Below, piece by piece: positions 7,473-15,741 of a stretch of 64,000 nt of DNA. Below the pieces are notes generated by a model. The model did no database searches. It was not told where the DNA came from and saw nothing but the letters and a program-made list of their open reading frames with translations. The stretch is from Dinoroseobacter sp. Lineage in GTDB: Bacteria; Pseudomonadota; Alphaproteobacteria; Rhodobacterales; Rhodobacteraceae. Where the stretch lies: assembly GCA_030066795.1 (NCBI GenBank), contig JASJAW010000018.1, forward strand, positions 1-64,000. The letters are read 5' to 3'. Both the position numbers and the translations under genes were made by a program. Each line of letters begins with the position of its first letter. Position 1 is the stretch's first letter.

Positions 7473-7754
7473 TTATTCAGGCGATACCCCGCGTGCAGCC
7501 TCCGGATGATCTGACATGTAGTGCCGCAGGACGTTGAATAATTCCTTGGCGTGCGGCACGTCATCTTTATGCAGTGCAGCCCTGATATCTTCGCAGATCA
7601 TTTGCTGGACCTTTTGCGGCCCATGATGCTGGTGCATTAGGTAATCGCTTAGAATTGAGGCCCGCATGATGCCGATATGCTCATGCTCGGCGACTGCTTC
7701 GATCTCCTCTCGTGTCAGGCAAGTCATGTCTTCGATATCGTCCAGAGTGATCAT
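7473..7754 (-). CDS. Small His-rich helical protein, first gene of the unit
   Basis: The 93-residue soluble protein is largely helical, with a run of His and acidic residues (AEHEHIGIMRA, YLMHQHHGPQKVQQ). That pattern is compatible with metal binding, but it is not a recognised hemerythrin or rubrerythrin signature. The gene begins at ATG 7754 and heads a unit with the glyoxalase-fold gene and the gene at 6563. Two FNR-like boxes lie in the divergent region upstream, so low-oxygen control is plausible. The function is unknown. Confidence 0.7.
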   Translation of the reverse strand: MITLDDIEDMTCLTREEIEAVAEHEHIGIMRASILSDYLMHQHHGPQKVQQMICEDIRAALHKDDVPHAKELFNVLRHYMSDHPEAARGVSPE

Positions 7755-7814
7755 TTCATGCCCTCCTCCATGAAAGTGTCATCGGAGTGTTACACGGGCC
7801 AAGGAGTCAAAGCT

Positions 7815-7850
7815 TTGACCCATCTCAAGCTGTGCTCTGATCCAGATCAA
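7815..7850. promoter_or_regulatory. Two tandem FNR-type boxes between divergent genes
   Basis: CTGAT-CCAG-ATCAA (7837-7850) and the weaker TTGAC-CCAT-CTCAA (7815-7828) have centres 22 bases apart, about two helical turns. They lie between the minus-strand gene starting at 7754 and the plus-strand gene at 7903. No -10 at the exact class II distance is clear on either strand, so which gene each box serves is not settled. Confidence 0.6.
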
Positions 7851-7902
7851 AGAAAAATTGCTGCAGCTGCATAACGATGTCGCATCGCAGGAGACCGCAC
7901 GA

Positions 7903-8082
7903 ATGCACAAATTGCCCGTCGTCGTTTTTTCGATTTTGGCTCCAACATTTATGGGCGTTGGAGTGGTTGTGGCGCTGGTCGCTGGCGTCGCGGAACTTGC
8001 TGGTCTCCTGGCCGCCGCCGGTGTTGGTGCAGTTTTGTCCGTCCCAGTGTCCGCCGGTGTCGCGCGGGCACTGGAAAGATAA
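7903..8082 (+). CDS. Short two-helix membrane protein, copy C (diverged)
   Basis: The 59-residue protein has two hydrophobic helices and the layout of copies A and B: an N-terminal helix beginning VVVFSILAPTFMG, a second helix, then a Pro and a short basic tail (VPVSAGVARALER). Sequence identity to A and B is low. The relationship rests on length, helix pattern, the Pro-x-S turn and the shared FNR-box context. AGGAG lies nine bases before the ATG at 7903. A TTG 45 bases upstream is a weaker start. Confidence 0.65.
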   Translation: MHKLPVVVFSILAPTFMGVGVVVALVAGVAELAGLLAAAGVGAVLSVPVSAGVARALER

Positions 8083-8099
8083 CTCTAAAGGATAGAGAT

Positions 8100-8288
8100 A
8101 TGAGCAAGACAGTTTTTGTGATCTTCGCAATTGTTGCCACGACCCTCGCTTTGTCGAGCGGGGTCTTTGCGGTGAGTTTGGGCGAACGCTCCGCGGAAGC
8201 GGTCCTGTCGGTGATGATCGTCGCGACAATAGCTGCTCTGCCAATTAGCTGGTTTCTTGCGAAGTCTCGTGTCGTCGTCGGTGCATAA
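8100..8288 (+). CDS. Short two-helix membrane protein, copy D (diverged)
   Basis: The 62-residue protein follows copy C by 17 bases, with AAGGAT before the ATG, so the two are probably co-transcribed. It shows the same plan: helix 1 with TTLALSSGVFAV, a short charged loop, helix 2, then LPISWFLAKS and a short tail. LPISWFLAK corresponds in position to VPASYFVARE of copy B. The function is unknown; its place next to copy C suggests a hetero-oligomer. Confidence 0.65.
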   Translation: MSKTVFVIFAIVATTLALSSGVFAVSLGERSAEAVLSVMIVATIAALPISWFLAKSRVVVGA

Positions 8289-8601
8289 GCAAGTGATTGA
8301 GCGCCGAAATTCAATACGATCGTAAGCAGGTTCGTCCAACTGATCGCGAACTTTTTGTAAAAAAAGTCTGACACTTGTCCTGTGTCAAGGAGTAGTCAGC
8401 GGGAATCTCCTAAAGTTCAGGGTGAGGCACGTCGCCACCGCGATTCGCGGGAATTGCCACCGGTGATGGGAGTGATGGGGGTGTCGCTTGCGGCACAAAT
8501 TGTCCCGGCTGGCTGCGCGGCGTGTCTCGATTTCTTCGACTTCAGGACTTGCGTTGCCAAGCGAACCCGCTCAGCCTCCATACAGGGAGGGAGCGTATCG
8601 A
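8289..8601. other. Intergenic region with a perfect inverted repeat
   Basis: No gene is supported in these 313 bases. An inverted repeat, TGACAC-N7-GTGTCA (8369-8387), follows a run of seven A bases. It may be an operator or a weak hairpin. The end of the stretch carries GGAGGGAG, the ribosome site of the cytochrome b561 gene. Confidence 0.5.
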
Positions 8602-9096
8602 ATGAAATCTGCTACCGGCTATTCCAAGCAACAAATCTGGCTGCATTGGGCCATTGTCGGGCTCGTTGCGCTCCAGATTGTCCTGCACAATGGAATGGCG
8701 CGCGCTTGGGATGCGGCGATGGAGACCAGCTTGTTCGCGTTGTCCGGACCTGTTGTCGTGCATTTCGCAATAGGCGGCCTGATCCTTGGTCTCATGATGT
8801 GGCGCTTCGCACTTCGGCAAGAACGCGGTGTTCCTCCGCCTCCCGACAGCGAACCGCCGCTGCTGCAAAAACTAGGCCACATGGCGCATTTATCGTTCTA
8901 CGCGATTCTGATCCTGTTGCCTGTTACTGGCGGGCTGGCCTGGGGGACACAATCCGCAGGCCTCGGGAAGGCGCACGAGGTGTTGCGCGCGCTTCTGGTG
9001 CTTTTGATACTCGGGCATATTGGTGCGGTGATCTATCACCAGCGGGTGCTCAAGTCTGATCTTCTGCGGCGGATGCTGAAACCGGATCAGGGCTAA
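8602..9096 (+). CDS. Cytochrome b561-type membrane protein
   Basis: The 164-residue protein has four membrane helices with His residues placed for two haem b groups: WLHW near residue 15, VVHFAIGG in helix 2, GHMAHLSFY in helix 3 and LGHIGAVIYH in helix 4. This is the bacterial YceJ/CybB-type cytochrome b561 pattern, which moves electrons in the inner membrane, for example from quinol or superoxide. The ATG at 8602 follows GGAGGGAG. A longer frame from 8488 lacks a ribosome site. The last four bases overlap the convergent hydrolase gene. Confidence 0.9.
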   Translation: MKSATGYSKQQIWLHWAIVGLVALQIVLHNGMARAWDAAMETSLFALSGPVVVHFAIGGLILGLMMWRFALRQERGVPPPPDSEPPLLQKLGHMAHLSFYAILILLPVTGGLAWGTQSAGLGKAHEVLRALLVLLILGHIGAVIYHQRVLKSDLLRRMLKPDQG

Positions 9097-9863
9097 CCCT
9101 CGGGTTCAAGAAAAGCCTGAACTTTCTCGATAAAGGGTGCTGGTGCTTCGGCATGTATCCAGTGCCCGGCTCCCGCGATTTCATCGAGTTTCGCTTCGGG
9201 AAACAGGGTGTGGATCCTGGCGTGGTGAGCTGGTTCGACGTAGTCCGACGCGCCGCCAGACAGAAACAGCGCAGGGCCGGCATAGGTGCCCGATATCTCT
9301 GGAAACCCGATGATTTTGTCCATCTCTGTACGTAGAACCGGCAAATTCAAACGCCAGCGCGGGGCTTCACCGCTGAGGTCAAGCGACTGGGTCAGGAAAG
9401 CCCTTGTTGGCAAGTCTGGGATACTGGGCTTTAGGGCTTCGTCTGCGTCGCGGCGCAGGCGGACTTTACTTAGATTGACACTCTCCATTGCGTCGATCAT
9501 CGGCGTTTGGGTGTGGCTGTAGGTGGTGGGTGCAATATCTGCCACTATCAGACGAGAGACCATTTCGGGTCGTGTCAACGCTAGAACCATCGCTGCTTTG
9601 CCGCCCATCGAATGGCCGAGGACATCGGCGCGCCCGCCGTTGGCTGCGATCACCTCAGCAAGGTCGTTGGCAAGGTCGAGGTAGCTGTGGCTTGGTAGAT
9701 GCGGGCTGTCCCCGTGGTTGCGCATGTCTGCGGCAATGACCCATCGTGTCTTTGCCATACGTTTGGAAATTGCGCCCCAGTTCTTGGCAGACCCGAACAG
9801 CCCATGCGCAATCACCAGAGGGGTGGTGCCGTTTTCGGCTCCGTAGGAGATAATGTTCAACAT
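9093..9863 (-). CDS. Alpha/beta-hydrolase, YbfF-type esterase
   Basis: The 256-residue protein has a full alpha/beta-hydrolase fold: VIAHGLFGSAKNW forms the oxyanion loop, GHSMGG holds the nucleophile Ser (about residue 84), and GAGHWIHAE holds the catalytic His near 234. DMRNHGDSPH after the second strand is typical of the YbfF branch, small-acyl esterases. There is no signal peptide, so it is cytoplasmic. The natural substrate is not evident. Confidence 0.88.
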   Translation of the reverse strand: MLNIISYGAENGTTPLVIAHGLFGSAKNWGAISKRMAKTRWVIAADMRNHGDSPHLPSHSYLDLANDLAEVIAANGGRADVLGHSMGGKAAMVLALTRPEMVSRLIVADIAPTTYSHTQTPMIDAMESVNLSKVRLRRDADEALKPSIPDLPTRAFLTQSLDLSGEAPRWRLNLPVLRTEMDKIIGFPEISGTYAGPALFLSGGASDYVEPAHHARIHTLFPEAKLDEIAGAGHWIHAEAPAPFIEKVQAFLEPEG

Positions 9864-9986
9864 TGTTCGGTCCGGTTTCTTAGCCCTTGTGGAGGTCTGC
9901 TAGCGTAGGTGAAGGACGACCGCCACCCCCGCGAGTGCAGATGAACACTTGCACCGCAGCTGCGTCCCTCAGATGATCCGTGAGTT

Positions 9987-10364
9987 ATGAAACAAGCCCG
10001 GCTGCTGAATATCGAGGACATTCCGGACGCCAACGAGCGTTTGGCGAAGGCGGCCCGTCAGAAGCTTGGCGTCGCCGGGGAAGGGTTGGAGCCAGTCGTC
10101 AATCGCGCGAAACTGCCACCGAAGCTGAGGCGTGAACTGGGGTATGCGATGGAAGCTGAAATCTGGCTTGGCGCGCCCAAGCTTGCGCGACAGATCGACA
10201 TGGCGCGTGTCAAGGCGGCTCATACACAGGCGTGGCGGTACCTTGAAAAGGTTGATCCTAAACGGGATCGTGAGCGCCGGTGGCTTGGCATCGCTACTGT
10301 GACCGTTGTCAATCTGACGATTTTTTTCAGCCTGTTGGCGATATTCCTGCGGAGCCAGATGTGA
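9987..10364 (+). CDS. Hypothetical protein with a C-terminal membrane anchor
   Basis: The 125-residue protein has a charged, helical N-terminal domain (1-98) and one C-terminal membrane helix (about 101-121). It ends in LRSQM, a tail-anchor layout. No family is recognised. It is convergent with glyA across the hairpin at 10369-10387. Confidence 0.65.
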   Translation: MKQARLLNIEDIPDANERLAKAARQKLGVAGEGLEPVVNRAKLPPKLRRELGYAMEAEIWLGAPKLARQIDMARVKAAHTQAWRYLEKVDPKRDRERRWLGIATVTVVNLTIFFSLLAIFLRSQM

Positions 10365-10368
10365 AGCA

Positions 10369-10387
10369 GGGGCGGACAGACCGCCCC
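10369..10387. terminator. Convergent hairpin between the hypothetical gene and glyA
   Basis: GGGGCGG (10369-10375) pairs with CCGCCCC (10381-10387) around ACAGA. It lies in the 29-base gap between two converging genes, so it may serve both, although no T-run is present. Confidence 0.5.
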
Positions 10388-10393
10388 GATAGC

Positions 10394-11689
10394 CTACAGG
10401 TTCGGATAGACCGGGAAGCGGCCGCAGAGCTCAAGAACTTCTGAGCGAACAGCAGCCTCAACCATGGCATTGCCCTCCTCGCCATTGGCTGCCAGCCCGT
10501 CCGTAACCCGCACAATCCAGTCTGCGATCTGACGGAACTCAGGCTCGCCAAAGCCACGGGTCGTCCCAGCCGGCGACCCTAGGCGCACGCCGCTGGTGAT
10601 CATCGGTTTCTCCGTGTCAAACGGAATTCCGTTCTTGTTGCAGGTGATATGCGCGCGCCCCAAGGCTTTCTCGGTCGCATTGCCTTTCACCCCTTTCGGG
10701 CGCAGATCCACGAGCAGGACGTGGGTGTCGGTTCCGCCCGTGACAATGTCGAGCCCGCCTTTCATCAACTGGTCTCCCATCGCCTGCGCGTTCTTGATGA
10801 CCTGCGACTGGTAATCCTTGAATTCCGGGCGCAGGGCCTCGCCAAACGCCACGGCCTTGCCTGCAATCACGTGCATCAAAGGACCGCCCTGGATGCCGGG
10901 GAAGATGGCGGAATTGAATTTCTTCGCCAGCGCTTCGTCATCGGTCAGGATCATACCGCCGCGCGGACCTCGCAGCGTTTTATGCGTGGTGGTGGTGGCA
11001 ACATGCGCATGCGGGAAGGGCGAGGGGTACAGACCAGCGGCTACAAGGCCGGCGAAATGGGCCATATCCACCAATAGGTAGGCGCCAACGCTATCGGCGA
11101 TTTCGCGCATCTTCGCGAAATCAATGATCCGGGGAATGGCCGAACCCCCGGCGATGATAAGCTTGGGCTTATGCTCGGCTGTCAGTTCTGCGACCTGGTC
11201 ATAGTCCAGCTCCAGATCCTGCTTGCGTACGCCGTACTGGATTGCGTTGAACCACTTGCCTGACTGGTTTGGCTTAGCGCCGTGGGTCAGGTGACCACCG
11301 GCATCCAGGCTCATGCCCAGGATTGTATCACCAGGTTGCAGCAGAGCAGTGAAGACGCCCTGGTTTGCCTGACTGCCGGAATTCGGCTGTACATTCGCAA
11401 ACCCGCAGTTGAACAGCTGCTTGGCTCGGTCGATCGCGAGGTTCTCCGCGATGTCGACATATTGGCAGCCGCCGTAGTATCGACGCCCTGGGTAGCCCTC
11501 GGCGTATTTGTTGGTCATGACCGAGCCTTGCGCTTCCATCACAGCCGCCGAAACGATGTTTTCGGAAGCGATCAGTTCAATTTCGTCGCGCTGACGGCTT
11601 AGCTCCTTCGTGATCGCGGCATGTAGCTCAGCGTCGCGTGTGGCCAGGGTCTCGGTGAAAAAACCATTGTCGCGATGGGGCGCATTCAT
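10394..11689 (-). CDS. glyA: Serine hydroxymethyltransferase
   Basis: The 431-residue enzyme converts serine and tetrahydrofolate to glycine and 5,10-methylene-tetrahydrofolate. Visible signatures are [46 protein letters not shown] and the PLP lysine Lys237 in [15 protein letters not shown]. The length is normal. The ATG at 11689 follows AGGAG at eight bases. The open frame runs 192 codons further upstream, but that part only shadows the divergent NAD kinase gene. The 201 bases between the two starts show no recognisable glycine riboswitch. Confidence 0.97.
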   Translation of the reverse strand: MNAPHRDNGFFTETLATRDAELHAAITKELSRQRDEIELIASENIVSAAVMEAQGSVMTNKYAEGYPGRRYYGGCQYVDIAENLAIDRAKQLFNCGFANVQPNSGSQANQGVFTALLQPGDTILGMSLDAGGHLTHGAKPNQSGKWFNAIQYGVRKQDLELDYDQVAELTAEHKPKLIIAGGSAIPRIIDFAKMREIADSVGAYLLVDMAHFAGLVAAGLYPSPFPHAHVATTTTHKTLRGPRGGMILTDDEALAKKFNSAIFPGIQGGPLMHVIAGKAVAFGEALRPEFKDYQSQVIKNAQAMGDQLMKGGLDIVTGGTDTHVLLVDLRPKGVKGNATEKALGRAHITCNKNGIPFDTEKPMITSGVRLGSPAGTTRGFGEPEFRQIADWIVRVTDGLAANGEEGNAMVEAAVRSEVLELCGRFPVYPNL

Positions 11690-11890
11690 TGTGGCAGCTC
11701 CTGTCATCTGGTGCTTGGCGCTGGGCGAATTGCCCGTGCTCTTTTGCCGGTGTCGTAGCCGATCGTAGCCTGCGTCGAAAGACTTGAATGACAGTTTTAG
11801 CGCGGTTTTCCAAACTGTCTTGTGCGACGCAACGGGGCTTGTGTTTCGATCCGCGTCAGGCGAACACTTTCGGAAACGAAAGGTCCCGTG

Positions 11891-12658
11891 ATGCAACCAC
11901 GTGAAAAGATTGCGTTTCTGGCAAGCACCGCGCCCATCGCGCAGGAGGCGCAAAAGGCTTTGTCCAAAGCGCATGGCGCTGTCCCGCCCGAAGACTCGGA
12001 TGTTATTGTCGCGCTCGGGGGCGATGGGTTCATGCTGCAGACCCTTCATGGAACGCAAGATCTGGATAAACCCGTTTATGGAATGAATTGCGGGACTGTC
12101 GGATTCCTGATGAACGAATACGCTGAGGCCGGCTTGCTGCAACGGCTCGAAGAGGCTTCTGAGGAGGTGATCAATCCCCTTCACATGCGGGCGATCGGCA
12201 GCGATGGTAAAGTACATGAGGCACTCGCAATCAACGAGGTCTCGCTGATCCGCGCCGGTCCGCAAGCGGCCAAGCTGCGCATTTCCGTGGATGGTAAGGT
12301 CCGCATGGATGAGTTGGTGTGCGACGGCGCACTGGTTGCGACGCCTGCCGGTTCCACTGCCTATAACTACTCAGCGCACGGCCCGATTCTGCCAATCGGG
12401 TCCGATGTGCTGGCGCTGACCGCGATGTCGGCCTTTCGACCAAGACGCTGGCGCGGGGCGCTTCTGCCAAAGTCCGCGAGAGTGCGGTTTGATGTGTTGG
12501 AACCGTCCAAACGGCCAGTGATGGCGGATGCCGACAGTCGATCGAACCACGGTGTAATCTCTGTTGAGATTCGGTCCGAACCCTCCGTCCGGCATCGCAT
12601 TCTGTTCGATCCCGGCCACGGACTCGAGGAACGTCTCATCCGCGAACAATTCGTGTAG
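11891..12658 (+). CDS. nadK: NAD kinase
   Basis: The 255-residue protein phosphorylates NAD to NADP. It has the GGDG nucleotide loop ([13 protein letters not shown]), [23 protein letters not shown] and [18 protein letters not shown], all NAD-kinase signatures. It is shorter than the E. coli enzyme, as usual for alphaproteobacteria. The ATG at 11891 directly follows a GTG. AAAGG lies upstream. It is divergent from glyA and nearly abuts the convergent response-regulator gene (4 bases). Confidence 0.95.
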   Translation: MQPREKIAFLASTAPIAQEAQKALSKAHGAVPPEDSDVIVALGGDGFMLQTLHGTQDLDKPVYGMNCGTVGFLMNEYAEAGLLQRLEEASEEVINPLHMRAIGSDGKVHEALAINEVSLIRAGPQAAKLRISVDGKVRMDELVCDGALVATPAGSTAYNYSAHGPILPIGSDVLALTAMSAFRPRRWRGALLPKSARVRFDVLEPSKRPVMADADSRSNHGVISVEIRSEPSVRHRILFDPGHGLEERLIREQFV

Positions 12659-12662
12659 GCGT

Positions 12663-14066
12663 CTATTCTGCTGCCGCTCGAGTCCAGCTCTCTCGCTTGC
12701 GATAGATCGTGGACGGTGACAAGTCGAGCACGCGCGCAGCTTTTGTGACGGACCCGCCGTGCCGAGCAATTGTTTCCTCAATCACTATGCGCTCGATCTC
12801 GGCCATAGTTAGTCCCACGAGTTGATCAAGGCTTCCGTCCTGTCCCGCTTGTACCGTGTTGCTTGTGCCAAAAGGTCCGACGCCTTGAGCAAGCGCCTCG
12901 TGATGATGCAAAATCTCAAGCGGGAGCATGCTCTTGGCCACCAGTGGGCCCGTGTTCAGGATGACAATGTTGCGGATCACGTTGAGGAGTTGTCGGACGT
13001 TCCCGGGCCACGGGATCTCGCGAAAGAGTGTTTCCACTTCTTTCGTAAGGCCGGTGAACTCGCCGTTTTCCTCTGTGCTGAGGCGTTTGAGGGCATTCCG
13101 CGCGATCTCGATGACGTCATCTCCGCGTTCGCGTAGCGGCGGGAGATGGATCGGTACGACCTGGAGGCGATAATACAAATCTTCGCGAAAGCGCCCTTCT
13201 CGCACTTCGATCAACGGGTCGCGGTTTGTGGCGCATATGATCCGGACGTTGACCTTTCGCGGACGGCTTGCGCCCACTGGTTGTATAGTAGAGGTCTGCA
13301 AGAACCGCAGAAGTTTCGTTTGCAGCTTGAGGTCCATCTCACAGATCTCGTCGAGAAACAGAGTTCCGCCATCGGCCGCTGCGGCGGCCCCGATCTTATC
13401 GGTGATCGCGCCTGTAAAGGAGCCGCGTAGGTGCCCGAATACCTCGGATTCCAGCAGATCGCGCGGTATGGCCCCGCAATTCAGTGGAATGAACGGCCGA
13501 GGCGCGCGGGCTGAACTGTCATGTATCGCCTGCGCGCAGACTTCCTTGCCAGTACCGCTTTCGCCGGTGATGAAGACCGTTGCCATTGATCGACTGACAG
13601 ACTCAATCCGGCGGTAGACCTCCAGCATCGCGTCTGAGCGTCCGATAAAGCCGTGATAGGATGCCGCTCCACTTAAGTCGGTATCGTCAGGTGCGCGTGT
13701 GCCCTCAATAAAAGCATTCTCCACTGCAGCTATAAAGCGGACTTCGTCGAATGGCTTGACGAGAAAATCATGCGCGCCGGCCCGCATCGCTTCGACTGCT
13801 CGATTGATAGACCCGTTTGCAGTAATAACGATCACTTGCGTGTCTGGTGCATCCTGCAGAAAGCTCTGCATCAAAGCCAAGCCATCCCGATCGGGTAGCA
13901 TGAGGTCAAGCACCACCACGCGCGGTTTGATCTGTGCAAAAAGCTTCGTACCCTGTGCCGCCGTATCAGCGGCATGGACGGTCAAGCCGGCCCCTTTTAA
14001 AAGCGCCTGATACACCATCTGGAGCGATGGTGTGTCTTCGATTAGCAGGATGTCACTGTGTTTCAT
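12663..14066 (-). CDS. Sigma-54-type response regulator (NtrC family) with a GSFTGA loop
   Basis: The 467-residue regulator has a receiver domain (1-120, phospho-acceptor Asp54 in VVLDLMLPDRDG, Lys in FLVKPF), an AAA+ domain (about 145-370, Walker A GESGTGKE, Walker B GGTLFLDEI) and a Fis-type helix-turn-helix at the C terminus (GSVTKAARVLDLSPSTIYRK). The loop that contacts sigma-54 reads GSFTGA, not the usual GAFTGA. It overlaps the upstream kinase gene by 4 bases, so the two are translated together and are very likely partners. The target promoters cannot be read from this window. Confidence 0.93.
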   Translation of the reverse strand: MKHSDILLIEDTPSLQMVYQALLKGAGLTVHAADTAAQGTKLFAQIKPRVVVLDLMLPDRDGLALMQSFLQDAPDTQVIVITANGSINRAVEAMRAGAHDFLVKPFDEVRFIAAVENAFIEGTRAPDDTDLSGAASYHGFIGRSDAMLEVYRRIESVSRSMATVFITGESGTGKEVCAQAIHDSSARAPRPFIPLNCGAIPRDLLESEVFGHLRGSFTGAITDKIGAAAAADGGTLFLDEICEMDLKLQTKLLRFLQTSTIQPVGASRPRKVNVRIICATNRDPLIEVREGRFREDLYYRLQVVPIHLPPLRERGDDVIEIARNALKRLSTEENGEFTGLTKEVETLFREIPWPGNVRQLLNVIRNIVILNTGPLVAKSMLPLEILHHHEALAQGVGPFGTSNTVQAGQDGSLDQLVGLTMAEIERIVIEETIARHGGSVTKAARVLDLSPSTIYRKRESWTRAAAE

Positions 14067-15610
14067 ACCGTGGCCGCCCTTTCAGCAAGTTCGCGATCCA
14101 CAAGGGCAATCAACGCCTTAGTGCGCGTATCTGCTTCGCCTCCTAGAGTTACGATTTCGGTTTCGTCGAGACGGTGAGCGGCCCCGTTGAGCCTATTGGC
14201 AAGCGAGTGAAGCGCTTCAGCTCCGACCGCGCCAGCAAGTGAGATAAGAACGTGTGTTTCAGCACGCAAAAGGGCTTGATCCATCTCGGCGACCCCGCGG
14301 GACATATTCTGCCGTACGCGGCGCAGATCGGACGCCAGCCGGGTCAGGAGCTCGGTCGCTTCCAATGGGCCTGCGATTTCCAGAAGCCGATCTAAACGGT
14401 CGCGGTTCGTCAGGGGGTTGGCGGAGGCCTCCATAGCAGCAATAGCTGCCGAGTCCTCTGTTCTTTCAATGTCGAGATACTGTGCGAGTGTCTCAGCAAA
14501 CCGTTCGAGGTTCATGATTGGTTTAGCCACGATGGCGTCCGCTCCGGCCGCATAGATCGCTTCCCGGTTCGTCCGCAGAACGTAAGCCGTCAGTGCGACC
14601 AAAGGAATTCGGGCCAGACGGTCAGGGCGTGCCCGTACCTCGCGCATGAACGCCAGTCCATTGAGCCGCGGCATCTCAATATCCACAAGGGCCATATCGA
14701 AATCATATTGCTCTAAAGCTTCTAACGCGGCCAATCCGTCTTCGGCCACGTGGCTTTCTGCGTTCAGCGCTTCCAGCATTTGGACCGTCAGCATCTGATT
14801 TGTGGGATTGTCTTCGGCAACAAGAATGCGCCTGCCGCGCAGGTCTGGAAGTGGCGTGTCAACCGCACTTCGCGTAGGTGGTTGCCAGACATATTCTGGG
14901 ACAGAGAGACGGATACGGGCGCCGCGAGGTTCACGGTTTTCGACCTGAAGTTCGGCCCCAAGCTGGTCTGAGAGATCTTTGACAATGTGCAGTCCAAGCC
15001 CGGACCCTGGTTTGTCCGAGCTTCGCGGCCGTCCACGGATTTCGAAGAGATGTTCCAACGCCTCGTCAGAAAACCCCGGACCATCATCGTTTACGCAGAA
15101 TGTCAGCTCTCTGTCTTCATTGAGTTTGACCTCCAGTTCCACCTGTCCCTTATCTGCGTATTTGAAGGCATTGCTCAAAACGTTGCCAATGATGCGTTCA
15201 AGGGTGACCCGTTCGAGCCTGACCAGCGCAGGCATAGGACCAGTCGTTTGTATTACAAATCGCAACTCGCTCGCCGAGGCTCGACCCGCCCACCTGCTTT
15301 CGATGTCGTGCAGAAACCTGACAAGGTTCAGATAGTCCGATGGCCGGCTCAGGTCCTCTGCCTCTTCCGCCAAATGCGCAATTGTCTGCTCAAGTAAGCG
15401 AGCGAGCGTCTCTCCAGACGCCTGTACTCGCAGGACTTGTGCCCGTATCTCGGGAGTAAGGGCGTCGATGTCGATCAGGCGTAGACCTCCGATCACGTCG
15501 GACATTGCGCCACGAATATCGTGGGACAGCAATGCAATCTGATCGGAACGGGCGGTTGCTTTTCCAGTATGCAAAGGTTCTGATCTTGACGTGTCTTTGC
15601 GGAAAGCCAT
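14063..15610 (-). CDS. Soluble hybrid histidine kinase with receiver and HPt-like tail
   Basis: The roughly 515-residue protein has almost no input domain. The phospho-His lies near residue 30 in LLSHDIRGAMSDVIGG. An HATPase domain follows (NVLSNAFKY, DDGPGFSD, GSGLGLHIV), then a receiver (ILVAEDNPTNQ, ALVDIEMPRLNG) at about 265-385. The C-terminal domain holds an HPt-like motif, ETHVLISLAGAVGAEAL. The lack of membrane helices suggests it reads a cytoplasmic signal or a partner protein. The layout His-Asp-His implies a phosphorelay to the response regulator that overlaps its end. The ATG at 15610 is used here; a GTG at 15622 is possible. Confidence 0.9.
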   Translation of the reverse strand: MAFRKDTSRSEPLHTGKATARSDQIALLSHDIRGAMSDVIGGLRLIDIDALTPEIRAQVLRVQASGETLARLLEQTIAHLAEEAEDLSRPSDYLNLVRFLHDIESRWAGRASASELRFVIQTTGPMPALVRLERVTLERIIGNVLSNAFKYADKGQVELEVKLNEDRELTFCVNDDGPGFSDEALEHLFEIRGRPRSSDKPGSGLGLHIVKDLSDQLGAELQVENREPRGARIRLSVPEYVWQPPTRSAVDTPLPDLRGRRILVAEDNPTNQMLTVQMLEALNAESHVAEDGLAALEALEQYDFDMALVDIEMPRLNGLAFMREVRARPDRLARIPLVALTAYVLRTNREAIYAAGADAIVAKPIMNLERFAETLAQYLDIERTEDSAAIAAMEASANPLTNRDRLDRLLEIAGPLEATELLTRLASDLRRVRQNMSRGVAEMDQALLRAETHVLISLAGAVGAEALHSLANRLNGAAHRLDETEIVTLGGEADTRTKALIALVDRELAERAATV

Positions 15611-15741
15611 GCAGGAAAACACAGTCTATAAGGTTTTGGGGTGACCACCTTTCGCGGTCAAGTTGTGCCAACAATAGGCGACCTTTGACGCTTGCACAAA
15701 GAAAAAACCCGCAAACCTGTGATCGACCGGTCTAGCCAGAC

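Noticed and set aside
11690-11890. Glycine riboswitch before glyA
   Set aside because: No paired aptamer motifs could be found in the 201-base gap.
11690-12265. Long minus-strand extension of the glyA frame
   Set aside because: It mirrors the NAD kinase gene, has no ribosome site, and glyA starts normally at 11689.
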